Below, piece after piece: positions 1 through 10,800 of a DNA stretch of 64,000 nt. Positions within the stretch are counted from its first letter, which is position 1, and each line of letters starts with the position of its first letter. The notes under the pieces are model-generated. The model was not told the origin of the DNA and did not search any database. It saw nothing but the letters and a program-made list of their open reading frames with translations. Origin of the DNA: Torreya grandis (lineage: Eukaryota > Streptophyta > Pinopsida > Cupressales > Taxaceae); contig JARHVA010000349.1 of NCBI GenBank assembly GCA_037957365.1, positions 2,451,001 to 2,515,000 on the forward strand, read 5' to 3'. A program made the position numbers and the translations under genes.

Positions 1-239
1 ATGCTTTCAAGAGTCACTAGGCCTTTGGGAAGCTTGTTAGACTTCAATTGGACAATCTACCCTCCATATTGTTGTTGTAGCTTAGACTAATTTTTGGTAG
101 AGAAATCAACTTCTTCTTGTATCAAAAGTAATATTTAATGATCACTATCAAAGACCTATCAATTGGTGACATTATCTGGTATAAAAGGTCTCACAATCAC
201 CTTTAAATGAGGTTGATCCTTGCCTTATGCCTTTTGGAA
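1..239 (-). pseudogene. Tat-1 linker downstream of RNase H
   Basis: The minus strand continues in decayed frame from the RNase H domain. Recognisable pieces are RPFIPDN near 180-200 and KSNKLPKGLVTLES close to the left edge. In plant polyproteins I remember, a similar 'PDN..WQVF ... IPKGLV.LE' segment lies directly in front of a Ty3/gypsy RT. This is recollection, not a search. If right, RT should start a few hundred bases beyond base 1. Several stops interrupt the stretch. Confidence 0.5.
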
Positions 240-625
240 CATCAAATTAAGCATCAATAGATGCCAACCTATTAGCATGTTTATTGTCTTCCCTTGGAAT
301 AGATCTGATGTTAAAATCCATGAAATCTTCTACAAGATCCCAAACTCTATGCTTATAGGACTCGAGCAAGGAGTTTTTGGTCAAATTTTGCCCTCTAACT
401 TGGTTCACAATAAGTTTACTATCTCCATACACTTGTAGTTCTTTAATTCCTCTTTTTATGCCCATTCAAGGCCATGGGTAACAGCCTCATACTCTACCAC
501 ATTACAAGTGCATGATAACTAAAATCTAAAGATTGAATAATACCTCTCCTTGGAAGGTGAAACCAACATAGCTCCACCACCTGCCCCCATCTTACTTCTA
601 GACCCATCAAAGAAGAGCTACCACA
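240..625 (-). pseudogene. Tat-1 RNase H domain (decayed)
   Basis: This is an RNase H fold that would remove the RNA strand of the RNA/DNA hybrid during reverse transcription. Visible on the minus strand are the first catalytic Asp in LFFDGSRSKMGAGGGAML (about 610), the Glu in VVEYEAVTHGLEWA (about 490), and the second Asp in LQVYGDSKLIVNQVRGQ (about 430). The last catalytic Asp is lost: the motif reads NKHANRLAS where A-D-x-L-A is usual. Stops split the frame near 525 and 465, probably former Trp or Gln codons. The domain follows protease after only about 330 bases, which excludes an intervening RT. An antisense 72-codon frame at 220-438 is a shadow. Confidence 0.75.
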
Positions 626-941
626 AGCCATTTACATCCTCACTTGGCTTCATAAAATTAGGCATGAAAGAGTCCTCATGCATATAATAGACTCCAAGAC
701 TAGATTATTCAATAAACTTGTAAGGATCATGCTCATAGTTGTCATCTCCCCATTCATCTAGGAACAAATCAGAAACTCCTTCAAGGGAAGATGATGGAGA
801 TTGGTCAATATGAAGCTCCTCTTCATCAATGATAGCATAGTTAAATTTTTTTACCTTAGGTGAGTATGGTTTCAAGTGATCTCTATTAATAGGTTCTGAC
901 CCAATCTTCAACTTAGTGCCATATTTTGTTCTAAACACCAT
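626..941 (-). pseudogene. Tat-1 tether between protease and RNase H
   Basis: An open stretch of 78 codons (941-705) continues the protease frame after one stop. It includes MVFRTKYGTKLKIGSEP followed by an acidic, Ser-rich tail with no catalytic motif. The next 80 bases lead into the RNase H. In related elements a short segment with 'GT/KP ..KI..EP' follows protease, so I read this as the protease C-terminal extension and a spacer. No RT motif (YxDD, LDL or FGL type) is present on either strand. Confidence 0.55.
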
Positions 942-947
942 GTAGGA

Positions 948-1577
948 CTAATTGGTTGGCAAATATCCACCTATCTTGGATGTAAAGTCCCTTAACAAAT
1001 AAAGAGAAAAATATGGAGGTATATATTCTACTACCAAATCATGGGGAATTGAAAAATTAGGACAAACATGAAGGGTAAAATTCAAACTTTTCAATATCCC
1101 TAAGGTCTTGGCTGGTGATCCATCCAATTGCAAAACTCCTTTAGTCATTGGCTCATATTTGAGCCCTAACTTATTTGCTATACATTCGAGCATAATTGAT
1201 GTGCTCACTCCACTATCTATGATGCAATTATGAACCAAAAAATCACCAATAATTAGAGATAGGTAAAAATTACGAGTCTTCTCATCTTTCTTCACTTGAC
1301 CATTTATGGATTGAGTTCCATTGACCAAAACCACATTATCATCTTTAGATGGGCTAACCCATTTGACCAATCCATGTAATTCTTTTTGAAGTATATATTT
1401 ATACCCTAATGATTTTAGAGAACCCCACAATGAAATATTCATGTGAATCTTCTTCATCTGGTCCACCACGTTGATGGAGGGATTACTCACCTTGGGGTTC
1501 TCTTTGTGAACATTGGCACTTTGTGATGTAGCATGTGTAGGTAGAGTTGTAGTAGCTCGCCTGAAATTTGGCATCAT
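948..1577 (-). pseudogene. Tat-1 aspartic protease with upstream gag-pol spacer
   Basis: The 209-codon open frame begins with a Thr/Ser-rich spacer. From about residue 115 it enters a retroviral-type aspartic protease. The active-site motif reads NCIIDSGVSTSIM, followed by a flap-like LQLDGSPAKTLG and the hydrophobic C-terminal LLRDFTSKIGGYL. The family normally has Asp-Ser/Thr-Gly-Ala/Ser; here the fourth residue is Val, which may weaken the active-site loop. The enzyme would process the Gag-Pol polyprotein. This is the longest uninterrupted frame of Tat-1; gag lies directly upstream and the tether and RNase H downstream. Confidence 0.75.
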
Positions 1578-1589
1578 CTAATTTTCTTA

Positions 1590-3087
1590 CAATTTAGGAG
1601 CTATATTAGACCCACTTACCATAGGAGATGATGTAGGAGTCATAATAGGTCCTTGATAGCTCTTTGAGCTTCATCGATAGCCCTCATTTTAGACCTAGTA
1701 TTAGAGGTAACACTAGTATTTTGATTGCTTGTATTTACCAAGTAATTAATGGCATACAACTCACCCTCCAAATGATTTATGAGGGTAGTATCAGTATGAG
1801 GTTTTCCATTTTCCACCCCACCTTGCATGGATCCTTCAAAATTTGAAGCTTGGAAAGATTGACTACCTTGTATTACCATACCTTGATTGTGCATTTCATT
1901 TGCATAAGCAACTTGTTCTTGACCAAGTTCAAAAGATGGGTAGTTGGGATGTTCTTGGACCAAATTGTTATAAGTGGGGACAAGGGCTTTAGAGGATGAA
2001 GGAGCACTAGGATTATAGCTTTGATAAGGCTTGACATGGGTAATTTGGCCTTGTCGCTGATTATTACCTTAAAAGGAGGTTTTTTTGTTTGTCCAAATTG
2101 ATTGTAGGATTGATACGATCTTTAACCTTGAGATTGATATCTTTTGAGGGAAACTAACTCATTTTTAATACTTTGAAGTAGGCTTTTAACTTCATAGATT
2201 TCATTGGTAGGGGCAATGGTAGATTTTTCTTGACCAGGCAAATGAGCTAAAGTGGGCTATGCACTTTGACTAGGAGAATGCAAATCAGGGAATAGTGGTA
2301 TTAGAGGTCTAGGAGCTATCTTTCCCACTTGGAAAAGATAATTATTAGCATTTATGGCTATTTCATAGGTGGAAAGTAGTGTGTTTCCACCCATATATTG
2401 AATAATCATGTCAATGTCACTATTCAATGCTTTCAAATAGTAAAAAAATGTATAGTTTGCGGTTGGCCTCACAAGAATTGGGATTCTATCCCAAGTTTTT
2501 TGGAACCTAGTATTAAAATCCTACATAAATTCATGTGGTTCCCTTTTTATTGTGGTCAATTGCTCAGCTAAAGATAGGTGATCGCTCTTTTCCCCAAACC
2601 TATTAGTTAATAGAGTCCCTAATTCATCCTATGAGCCAATAGAATTTACAGGGAGGGTCCCATACCAGTCCAAAAATTTTCTTTTAAAAGACAAGGCCAA
2701 CAACCTAATAGATAAATTTTCTTATGTGATATTATGGATATTAAAAAAGTTTTCTATATTTTAAATGTGTTCAATGGAAGTAATAGGACCATCCCCAATA
2801 AAAGATGGGACACTTTTGAGGGCAGCTATTGTAATTTGATCATATTAGGCAAGATGCAAGGGAGATGCCCCGATGAAAGGTATAAAAGGTTATCTTCTAG
2901 CCATTTTGGAATGATCACTATGGATGTTGGGAATGAAATATAACACAAACTTAAAAGATTTTAACACAAAATCTATTTTATAAGGATGAGTGCTTACAAA
3001 TCTATACCTTTTGGTGGAATATGGAGGTAATTCCACAAAATCGAAGGGCACACCTTTAGAAACAGCCCTAGTGGTCACCTTTGGCAT
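1590..3087 (-). pseudogene. Tat-1 gag (capsid polyprotein), several stops
   Basis: Gag would form the particle that packages element RNA. A start is plausible at 3087 (MPKVTTRAVSKG). Capsid-like segments follow: a 'LLTNRFGEKSDHLSLAEQL' stretch near 2.6 kb and 'YLKALNSDIDMIIQYMGGN' plus 'QVGKIAPRPLIPLFPD' near 2.3-2.45 kb. A C-terminal Gln/Asn-rich part (1963-1640) precedes the protease. Retrotrans_gag-like features are clear, but no CCHC zinc knuckle can be seen. In-frame stops occur near 2.5-2.6 and 2.25 kb. The reading frame can be followed almost throughout, so this is decay by point mutation rather than rearrangement. Confidence 0.65.
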
Positions 3088-3222
3088 GGAAAATAGGACT
3101 AATCATCAACCAAAAACTTGAATTCTTCAAGGGAGTCATTATGTATTGAATGTAGATGTTTATTTCAACTTCTCTTATGTCAAGACCAACACCAATCTTC
3201 AACAATCTTCTAGGACTTAGAT

Positions 3223-3240
3223 GTTCCACCAGGCATGCCA
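3223..3240 (-). other. Tat-1 primer-binding site
   Basis: On the minus strand TGGCATGCCTGGTGGAAC begins five bases after a CA dinucleotide at 3247-3246 that would end the 5' LTR. It starts with the TGG that pairs with a tRNA CCA tail. The same core occurs as the PBS of Tat-3 at 39,352. I cannot name the tRNA with confidence. Confidence 0.55.
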
Positions 3241-3245
3241 AAAAC

Positions 3246-4140
3246 TGTTGATTCTTGGATTGGCACCCTTGATGAGATGTTTAGCTCTGCTCATCCAAGT
3301 GAAAAAATGGAATCATCTCTCTTATTAAGGGTGACAATTTCACTGAGATGAATCTGTAGATTAGGGTCTACCTCCCCTTGATGCACCTTTAAATCTCTCT
3401 CTAATATATCAATTGTGTATGAAAAGGGTAAAGTAAAATAACTAAGAACACAATGGTGATGCACCAATGTATATTGTCCTCCCAATTTACTGTAACCACT
3501 ACTTAAAGATAGAACAAGGTATTTTTCACACAAGACTCACAACTTAAGATTTATTACTACATCAATGTTTCATATGTTAGATTTGAGAAGGTATATGATT
3601 CTTAAGAAGGAAATGAATGTTTTAAAGAAAGATACATTCATGAATCACTTCTAAGATATATCAACTCTTAAGACAGAATACTAGCAAATACCTACAACAA
3701 TCTCCTTTTGGAAAATTGGTAGACCATCAAGAGTACAAGCTAGAAAAAGGCAATCTTTCACTAGACTAGACCAACAAGATTTAAGTCATTATTCAATGTT
3801 ACAACATGTGAGTGGCAACGACACTTGTATATTTATTTAAGATTTCTTTGAGTACAAATATAGCTAGAGTTTTCCCAATAACTAATGGAGGATGTAAAAT
3901 GAGCCAAGAGAATGCATATATATAGCTTTGAGAGGTATATAAATCAAAAGAAGTCAAAAGGTCACTTAGACATGTGTCATCTTGAAATAATCAGTTATAT
4001 TTGCATGGAAGAGAAATGGGTGAGCTATGCCATGTCACCGAATGGATCAATTACAATGAAACCAAAAGCATTAGTTATATTTATTACAATTGAACCAAAA
4101 CCTCAATTATATTTTTCCATTTGTTATCTTTTTTTGCCTT
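3246..4140 (-). repeat. Tat-1 5' LTR (approximate outer end)
   Basis: This is the segment upstream of the PBS in element orientation. The inner boundary is the CA at 3247-3246. A TATA-like AGCTATATATATGC lies at about 3914-3928, matching the GCTATATATA of the Tat-3 LTR, so the promoter is plausible. The outer end is not defined, because the second LTR is outside the window; I stop it where the minisatellite-like sequence begins. Small open frames here (for example 3291-3533 minus) have no recognisable product. Confidence 0.4.
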
Positions 4141-4194
4141 CCAATTCCTTATGTGTTATAGGCCGTCACTCCTTCAAGCATTTTCTTCAAACTT

Positions 4195-4800
4195 TTTGTC
4201 TCAGCCCTTTTTGTGGACAATTTTTTATGAAAGAATTCATTCCTTCAGACTTTCTATTTGGCCCTTTGAAACGTTCCTTCAGGTTTCTTGAAGTGGACCT
4301 TTGGATTTTAGAATGACCCTTTTGGCTTCCTTCAAATGACCCTTCGATAATTTGAAAAGACCCCTTCAAAAAATTTGAAAGTGCCATTTGACTTTTGGAA
4401 ATGACCTTTTGAAAGGAAAAAAATACACTTCAGATTTTTTGAAATGGTCCACCTTCCCACAAAAACAATCTTTTAGACTTTTTCAAAACGTCCCTTTGGA
4501 AAAGTTGGAATGCCCTTCATATTTTCTGTTTGGTACCTTTTGGCCTTTGGAAATGACTCTAAAAAAAACTAAAATGCCCTTCAAAAAAGTTACAAGTGAT
4601 CCTTTATCTTGAAGAGGTCCTTCGAAAAAGTTGCAAGTGTCCTTCAGAAAAGTTGCATGGACAATTTTCTCGACAAAAGATACCCTTCCAAAAAATGAAA
4701 CATACCCTTTAGAAAATTTGAAAGTGTCCTTTTAGGTTTGAAAGATATCTTTTAGAAAAATTGCCAAGTACCTTTGAAAAAATTGTGCGAATAATTTATC
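4195..4800. repeat. Decayed minisatellite, unit about 24-30 bp
   Basis: On the plus strand units of the form CCTTCAGAAAAGTTTGAAAG with a short variable spacer recur twenty or more times with heavy divergence, for example near 4,370, 4,490, 4,580, 4,620, 4,640 and 4,710. Open frames through it (134 codons plus, 66 codons minus) simply translate the repeat. It lies just upstream of the Tat-1 LTR region and could be its U3 or an independent tandem array. Confidence 0.6.
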
Positions 4801-5430
4801 CAAAATAATTTAACACTTTATCTTCTAGAGATTTGTCTTAAGAATTTGTTACTTGGTCGAATGAAAAGTCCAAAAGAAATACACTGAAGAAAAAAGCTTC
4901 GGACAAAAAGTTTGAAAGAATTCAGCAAAGGATTAGAATAAAAACCTGAAAGAATTTGGCAAAGGCTTAGCAAAGATCAAAAATGAACTTTTTGAAAGGA
5001 ATAGACTTGTACATTTGTTACGAGATTTGTCAAACAACACTTCTTCTGAAGAAAAGCTAAGTACTGGACTTGTCTAAAGATATAGACTTAAACAATTTTT
5101 ACAAATAGGGGTGCCCAATTTTGTCTTGAATGGCCAAACTTTGGTTAACAGGTTGGTGACCCGCTTGGAGGTCACTTTGAACTTGGAGGTCAGTGTGGAT
5201 CAGCCACATAATATTCAAATTTTTTATAATAGTTTTCCAGCAATATACTTTGCCAAAAATTAGGTTTTTGGTTGGTTTATTTGGCAATAATTTACAATAT
5301 TTTATGCTATTTTTGGGAACCTAGAATAATATTTTTTTGAGCTATTTTCAAGGCATACATAGCAGTATAATCATTTTTAGCTTGTTAGGGTTTGATAAAA
5401 TTCTAAAAAATTAATTATTTCTTTAAAGTG
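4801..5430. other. Unassigned intergenic sequence
   Basis: The first part (4,860-4,960) keeps a weak echo of the minisatellite (GAAAGAATT..GCAAAGG twice). A short direct repeat of CTTGGAGGTCA occurs at about 5,165 and 5,190. AATAGGGGTGCCCAATTTTG at about 5,104 looks like a PPT followed by an LTR start on the plus strand, but no partner was found. No gene seen. Confidence 0.4.
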
Positions 5431-5469
5431 GTTGAATAATTCCTTATTTAACAATATAATCCTAAAAGT

Positions 5470-6650
5470 GACATTTCATTCCAATATGTTCATGCTTGTA
5501 TTACTATAAATGGTTCTCAATATCAACACTTTTAGATTCATAAATTTATCAGAGAGGGGTACCCCCTTGTACCTCCCCTTCATGTTCTAGCTATTGAGGG
5601 CTTCAAATATCTTTTGGATAGACATGATTCTATGGGTTTGGTGAAGGGCATTTCTCTCCCTAACTCAGATCACCAATTTATCAATGGGTACTTTTATGAT
5701 GACTCCTTCCTCACTCTTTAGGAATGTGAGGACTCTGTAAAGTATGCTATAGAATGTCTTGACATTTTTTGCCTTGTCTCTATGTCTTCCATTCAATGGC
5801 AGAAGACTCAATGTTATCACCAGTCCCTTTCATCAAAATGTCCTTGGTTGTAGGGATATAAGTGGAAATGTATCCTTCCTAGGTTTCAACTTAAATTCTT
5901 AGGCATTCCAATTGATTTTAGAGTCTCCCCTATAAATTTGTGGTCCTATTTTGTTCAAAAAGTTGAGAAACAAATCTCCTTCTGGATCACCAAACCATTA
6001 ATTTTGGCTAGGAAGTTCCAGATCTATTCTAAGGTGTTCATTGCTACTTATGTTTACTACTCATCTTGTTGGGCTCCTTTTAATGCCTCTTATGTGAAGC
6101 TGGAAAAGCTCCTAAGAGACTTTCTATGGGTCAATTTTGAAGGGCACCACAATTTTCACTGAGTCTCTTGGGCTATTTCTTGTTGCCTTAAAGAAGTTGG
6201 TGGGCTTGGTATCATTGATATTAAGCTTCAAGGGATTGCTCTTGATGTTTAATTGATCATTGAATCTTGGAGGGGGATGAGGCCTAGAAGATATTATTGA
6301 GGCACTACATATCTCAAGGCTGCCCACTTGGCAGAAAGACCCAGCAAGGGATTATTTTGCACAACATTCTCATCACTCATGTGCCAATTAAAACATGGGG
6401 CACTTTTGTCATGTAAAACATATGAAAGGCTTGGGAAATACTCAAACCTCACCTTATTTAGGTGGGGGAAGGGTTTATAAATGATCTTTTTCTTAATTCT
6501 TAATCCCTATAGTGGTCTCCCATGTTGGATTTATACAATGTCCTTTTTTCCAAGGTCCCTTGGGTTAAAACGTTGAGACTATTCAAAAAGGTATTTGCAC
6601 GATTAGAGACCTCTTCTATAAGGTCACTCAGAACTGGCTTCCTTGGAATA
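5470..6650 (+). pseudogene. LINE reverse transcriptase, C-terminal half and connector
   Basis: The frame starts with YVHACITINGSQ, passes an R-x-G-x-P-L-like segment (IREGYPLVPPLHVLAIEGF), and reaches the catalytic motif GYFYDDSFLTL at about 5,690-5,725. Both Asp residues are kept, with Tyr where Ala is usual. Downstream come the LINE thumb/connector signatures FLGIPIDFRVSPINLWSY, KLEKLLRDFLWVNF and EVGGLGIIDIKLQGIALDV. The last strongly resembles plant L1 proteins. Stops appear at about 5,723, 5,850, 6,160 and 6,250, many explicable by C-to-T or G-to-A changes. The best open piece is 5,938-6,162. Confidence 0.75.
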
Positions 6651-6689
6651 TGGTAAGTCTAAGTTCAATCTAAATAAGGAATATGTAAT

Positions 6690-7390
6690 ATCCATTTCTA
6701 AATTGTAGAGTTCCATACTTAAAGAGTACTTATACAAAATTGGAATTTCCTCTCTTACGTCGTGGTGGAAGGATTGGTCCTAGCCAACAACCATATAATT
6801 TTATCGCTACTCACCTAGGATGGGTTATAATCTTTTGGCCCCTCAGTATATTTATTTTGAAGCCCTCAATGATAGGTGGTCCCTTAAATATCTCTATCAT
6901 GTTTGGGATTGAAGGTTTGATAATGTTTGGGCAGCTTGTATTGAGCCTAAAAAAGCCCATTTCCTTTGGTGTATTATTTACCAAAGTTTTCCTATGGGGG
7001 ATCAACTCAAACACATGGGGGTTTTGAATCCCACTTGCCTAGCGTATCACCACCCAGAAACCATTAAGCATTTATTTTGGTTTTACCCTCATGCCTAGTC
7101 TACTTGGAGATGGATTAATACCCTTTTTAAATCCTTTAGACCTAAAATGTTCACCTGGAATATGTCTCTCCTAAGGGACTTCTTTCTTCCTACAAGATAT
7201 AATATATTCTAGAAAATTTTCCATATTGATATTCTTTTTCAAATTTGGAAATCTAGAAATAAAGCATGTTTTAATAATGAAGACATGGAAAAAAGTTTTT
7301 CTATAACTAATAAAGTTATTGTGATTGCTTTTGTTACCTTTCAAATTAAAATTCAAACATATAAGGTTTAGCTCAAGCTCTACCGTCTAC
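6690..7390 (+). pseudogene. LINE zf-RVT (zinc-binding RT-associated) domain
   Basis: The frame contains WWKDWS, then KKAHFLWCIIYQSFPMGDQL, then GVLNPTCLAYHHPETIKHLF followed by WFYPHA, STWRWINTLF and IWKSRNKACFNN. This is the C-terminal zf-RVT domain of plant LINEs. The usual Cys-x2-Cys ... His ... Cys pattern is damaged: the second Cys reads Tyr (CLAY) and the last Cys reads Tyr (WFYPHA). Both changes are explained by G-to-A in TGY codons. Frames change once near 6,740. The 95-codon open frame at 6,740-7,027 is partly out of phase and not a separate gene. Confidence 0.75.
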
Positions 7391-8040
7391 AGATCCCCTT
7401 AGACCATTAGGGCAATGTTTTTTGTATGTCTAGTTGTGAGCCTCTTAATCCCCTTCCCCGCCATTTCCTATGAGGTCATGGGCATGGGGGATGATGTTAG
7501 TGATCTCATAGGTGATGGTCTTGAAGTTAGAAGAGCACCTCTCTTCACTCTCAATGGTCATCTCCTCCTAAAGGATATGGTAGGGGAAATAGAGATAGTG
7601 GTTGGCAGGGGGGGGGGTTGGAGGCCCCCTCCATAGGATAAGTTCCCATGGTTGGCATAGGCCATTTCTCCTTCCAGATAGGATTCTAAGCAATAGAATG
7701 ATACTAAAATTAACTAACAGGTTGATGTTGGGGCCCCATTTTAGTTGATGAAGATCCGTCGGCTCAGGGGTGTGATTGGAACCCTCTAGATAATTTGTCT
7801 CCTCCATCTCCACATAACACCATGTTTGTCTACTACTTAATAGACTCGTTGTTTGTGCTTTTATCTTTCTCTTTTTTTATTAATGTGCACTTGAGTTAGT
7901 TTAATTGTAGTTTGTTTGGCTATGTGGTGGCCTTTTATGGACTATGCTCTTTCCAAGACTTCTTTAGCTTGGTTTGGTTATTGTGGGATGCATTATATCT
8001 TGTTATATTAATGAAAGTGCACTTTTCAATTAAAAATTAT
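7390..8040 (+). other. LINE-1 3' untranslated region
   Basis: No domain is seen after zf-RVT. A run of about ten G residues occurs at about 7,607-7,617, followed by a C-rich patch. The last 200 bases are T-rich with TGTGGTGGCCTTTTATGG and end in AATGAAAGTGCACTTTTCAA plus a weak A tail. Open frames at 7,415-7,636 (plus) and 7,568-7,813 (minus) are compositional. Confidence 0.5.
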
Positions 8041-9190
8041 GCCACATATTAATGAGCTTCACTTTTCATTTCAAATACATATGCGTAAAGGAGGTTGAAT
8101 GTTATTTGATGTTACATAATTGAACGTATTTATGTTTCAAAAAATTCCTTATGTGTGTTTTTATTAAATATTATAAGAGCATGGTTCCATTAAAGGGGAT
8201 TTTTTTTAATTTTTAGGGGATAGGTGGTCCATGAAATATAAAAACCTTGCTTGTGCAATATTTAAAATGTTTTTCTAAAATATAGGAGTGATTATACATT
8301 AGGAAAGAGAATTTTAGCACAGGTTTGTAATGGGGGGCAAGAATTTTGTAGGGGTGACTACTATTTTTTAGGGAAGCATCTTAACGAATAACAAATTATA
8401 TATGGTCTAATTTTGTTGAAAATCTTTTTTAAAATAATTTTAATATAAGAATCCCTATAACTCTCTAGTGAATCCAACATTTGATTTTTCATGGGACCAT
8501 ATCACTCCAAAAGAGCTCCAAAATTTTCTCTATGTCACCCATTGATAAAACTATAGAACACCCCCTCCATGGGTCACCCTAAAAGTATTTTGTTGTGCCA
8601 GATGCATCCCCAAATGGTTGATATTATTAATGTTGGGTGAAGAGTATTACATCAACAAAATTTCAATTATCAAACATTCCTATACTTTATAACTAATCAA
8701 AATGAAAGATACTATCTTGTCGACATGTTCAAGTGGTAAATAATAAAATATAGCTTTCACATTTAGTGTTTTATGGTGTTTATTTATGTTAACCTATGGT
8801 TGGTCAATGATAATATGTTACTTTATTTTTTATTTCATTGAAAAATCTATCTCATGCAATCAAATCTAACATATTTTTATTAGAAAGTGTGTTGACAATA
8901 TTTTGGGTTATTATTTTGTTTAACTCTAAATTTTAGATTTTGGGGTATCTAGGGTTAATAAATAGAAAAGTAGTTCTAACACAAAGGTGATAAACTAATA
9001 TATAGAAAACTCAAATAAATAATATTATGAATTTATACAACTGCGATTGATAAAATAGTAAAGCACATCTATTGAAAGATATTTCAATAAATAAAGAATA
9101 ATGATACTTAGTTGGTTTACTATGCATAGGCAGATATGGACTGAAGACATGTGTTAAGTATGCAAGGTTAGTGTTATGGATCAATCATCA
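8040..9190. other. AT-rich sequence without recognised content
   Basis: I see no coding frame, tandem array or LTR pair. It is probably old decayed repeat between the LINE and NA-1. Confidence 0.5.
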
Positions 9191-10220
9191 AATTTTGGAA
9201 TTGTACTTCTATGGCATCTAACACTACCCTTAATGCTATTATCCGACTATGATGCATGTGTCCAATACAAAATAATGACTAGATTTGGATGTATCCAACT
9301 AATTTTTCCACCATTATATTGGTGTGTTCAGATCTGAGATACAAGTTTTTACTCTTCATTGATTGATCAAATCCTAACTCTTCACCTTTTTTTCACCCTT
9401 AGAATGAGTTTGCTAAAAAAATTGGTTAATGGGCTCATGGAGTCAAGCTACCCAAAATACCCCTCTGTAAATGGGTGTTGGATACATAAAACTACTCTAA
9501 GGAGGGCCTCAAACTTATGTATGTCTCCCCTCTATGTGGGAAAGTGTGTGTACAAAGGTGCAATATAGTAATGCAGATGCAAGTAATGATCTAGCTTGTA
9601 ATTTGACAAATATTATTCATGGGTTGTTCTTTGAATGATTCAAATTTGTGATATGACTTCTCATATCCTTGATATGAAAATAGGGATGAATAGGACAAAG
9701 TAGAGTGCTTGTGCAATCGATTGATTTAACTTTAGTAGGTGATTGCTTAATATTTAGTAGATGAGGAATGATAAAGCTTAGGATTTGTATTTATACCACA
9801 CCTATTGAAAATATCTCATGGTAGGGTTCAATAAGACAATTAGGCCGACCCATAGGTTTCAATAATTTTTTAATTTGGATGACTTTTGGCAACCAGACAC
9901 TAGATAAAGATCTAGACACTATCATTGGCAGTAGTTTCCCTTTGTGGCAAATAGTGTCTAGTGGGCTAAAAAGTAGGTATTGATTTGAAATTGATAGTGA
10001 AGGATGTTTATCAAGTTTTTAGCTTTTTGTGTAGTATAGGAGACCTAGATCATCAAAATGATATGGATTAGACTAAGAGATAAGCATTTAGGCATAGTGA
10101 GATGGTGAATGTGAGCCTTTCAGTTGTAAGGAAGTCTATAACTGAAGGGTAGAGCCTTAATTGATATTTGTAAAATGTACAAGTTTGAGATGTTATAAAT
10201 ATTCATTTTTAGTATCTACA
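9190..10220 (-). repeat. NA-1 putative 3' LTR
   Basis: In element direction it starts TGTAGATACT at 10,220. Shared landmarks with NA-2 and the 13.3-kb copy include CCTAACTC..CAC near 9,370, GGATACATAAAACTACTC near 9,480 and TATGTATGTCTCCCC near 9,517. The 69-codon frame at 9,359-9,568 falls inside and is not a gene. Confidence 0.45.
9912..9961. repeat. Perfect 11-bp inverted repeat (hairpin)
   Basis: CTAGACACTAT (9,912-9,922) is followed by its exact reverse complement ATAGTGTCTAG (9,951-9,961), leaving a 28-base loop. An extra partial copy, CAGACACTAGA, lies just upstream at 9,894. It is inside the putative NA-1 LTR. Confidence 0.6.
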
Positions 10221-10232
10221 TTTCCCCCCTTT
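10221..10232 (-). other. NA-1 polypurine tract
   Basis: The minus strand reads AAAGGGGGGAAA immediately before TGTAGATACT. NA-2 has AGGAGGGAATT immediately before TGTAGATATC at the matching place, which supports the assignment. Confidence 0.5.
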
Positions 10233-10683
10233 AATCTAGTAATGCATAAGGATGAAATTACTAGGTTAAAGGAAAAATATGTACATGGGTGTGTATAACA
10301 CACCTTGCCTTTACTTGAGCCCACTTTGAGTGTTTTACTGGTGAATGATTTGTAACCAAGAGCATGTTTAATTATAAAATAATACATATAATCTGAAATT
10401 TGAAATAATTGAATTTCTTGGAAAGAAAAAGAGTAAATAAAGAGTACAATTGTGTGTTGATGCAACCAAGTTACCTCTTAATGCTTTGTCTTAGTACATA
10501 TGCTTCCTTATGGAGAATTAGAACTAGAAATGTCTAGACCTAAACCTTGGAGGTTTGAAGAGGGATATTTGAAGGTGTTATTCTCCCAATCTCGTATAAT
10601 GATGAGTTGTGAGACAACTATTGAGATCATAATATCCCAATCACACAGCGCAAGTGTGAATATACATAATATGGTGAGTGTGA

Positions 10684-10800
10684 GTGATTTAATCAGTTTA
10701 TACTATAAATCTAGTGAGATTGGATGATTTAATATTCTAATTTATAAATTTGGTGAGGTATAATGATTTAATCACTTCAACCTATAAAATAAACCAATTG
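10684..10800. repeat. Threefold direct repeat, unit about 40 bp
   Basis: GATTTAAT followed by a 'CTATAAAT..GGTGAG' part recurs at about 10,686, 10,725 and 10,763 inside NA-1. The copies are imperfect. Confidence 0.5.

Larger units (their letters stand above)
1..3246 (-). mobile_element. Tat-1: partial Ty3/gypsy retrotransposon, internal region
   Basis: Reading the minus strand from 3.25 kb towards 1, a PBS is followed by gag, an aspartic protease, a short tether and an RNase H domain. The frame then runs into a linker that leaves the window. The RNase H type and the PBS resemble those of plant Tat/Ogre-like Ty3/gypsy elements. No RT lies between protease and RNase H; RT and integrase, if present, must lie beyond the left edge. 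All reading frames carry stops, so the copy is dead. The 3' LTR is not in the window, so its age cannot be estimated. Confidence 0.8.
5430..8040 (+). mobile_element. LINE-1: 5'-truncated L1-type non-LTR retrotransposon
   Basis: Plus-strand coding can be followed from inside the reverse transcriptase through the connector to a zf-RVT domain, then about 650 bases of 3' untranslated sequence. The endonuclease and the first half of RT are missing, as in the 5' truncation typical of target-primed reverse transcription. The 3' end is placed at about 8,035, after AATGAAAGTGCACTTTTCAA and a short A-rich tail. I see no convincing target-site duplication. Many stops and a few frameshifts mark it as an old dead copy. 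Confidence 0.75.

Noticed and set aside
220..438. 72-codon plus-strand frame
   Set aside because: It is exactly antisense to the Tat-1 RNase H, whose motifs explain the openness.
626..941. Reading Tat-1 as an element that lost RT by deletion
   Set aside because: Kept only as an alternative: the segment after RNase H still looks like a pre-RT linker, so RT may simply come later, beyond the left edge.
3912..4612. Frames of 134 and 74 codons (plus) and 66 codons (minus)
   Set aside because: They follow the decayed minisatellite and change with its phase; no domain.
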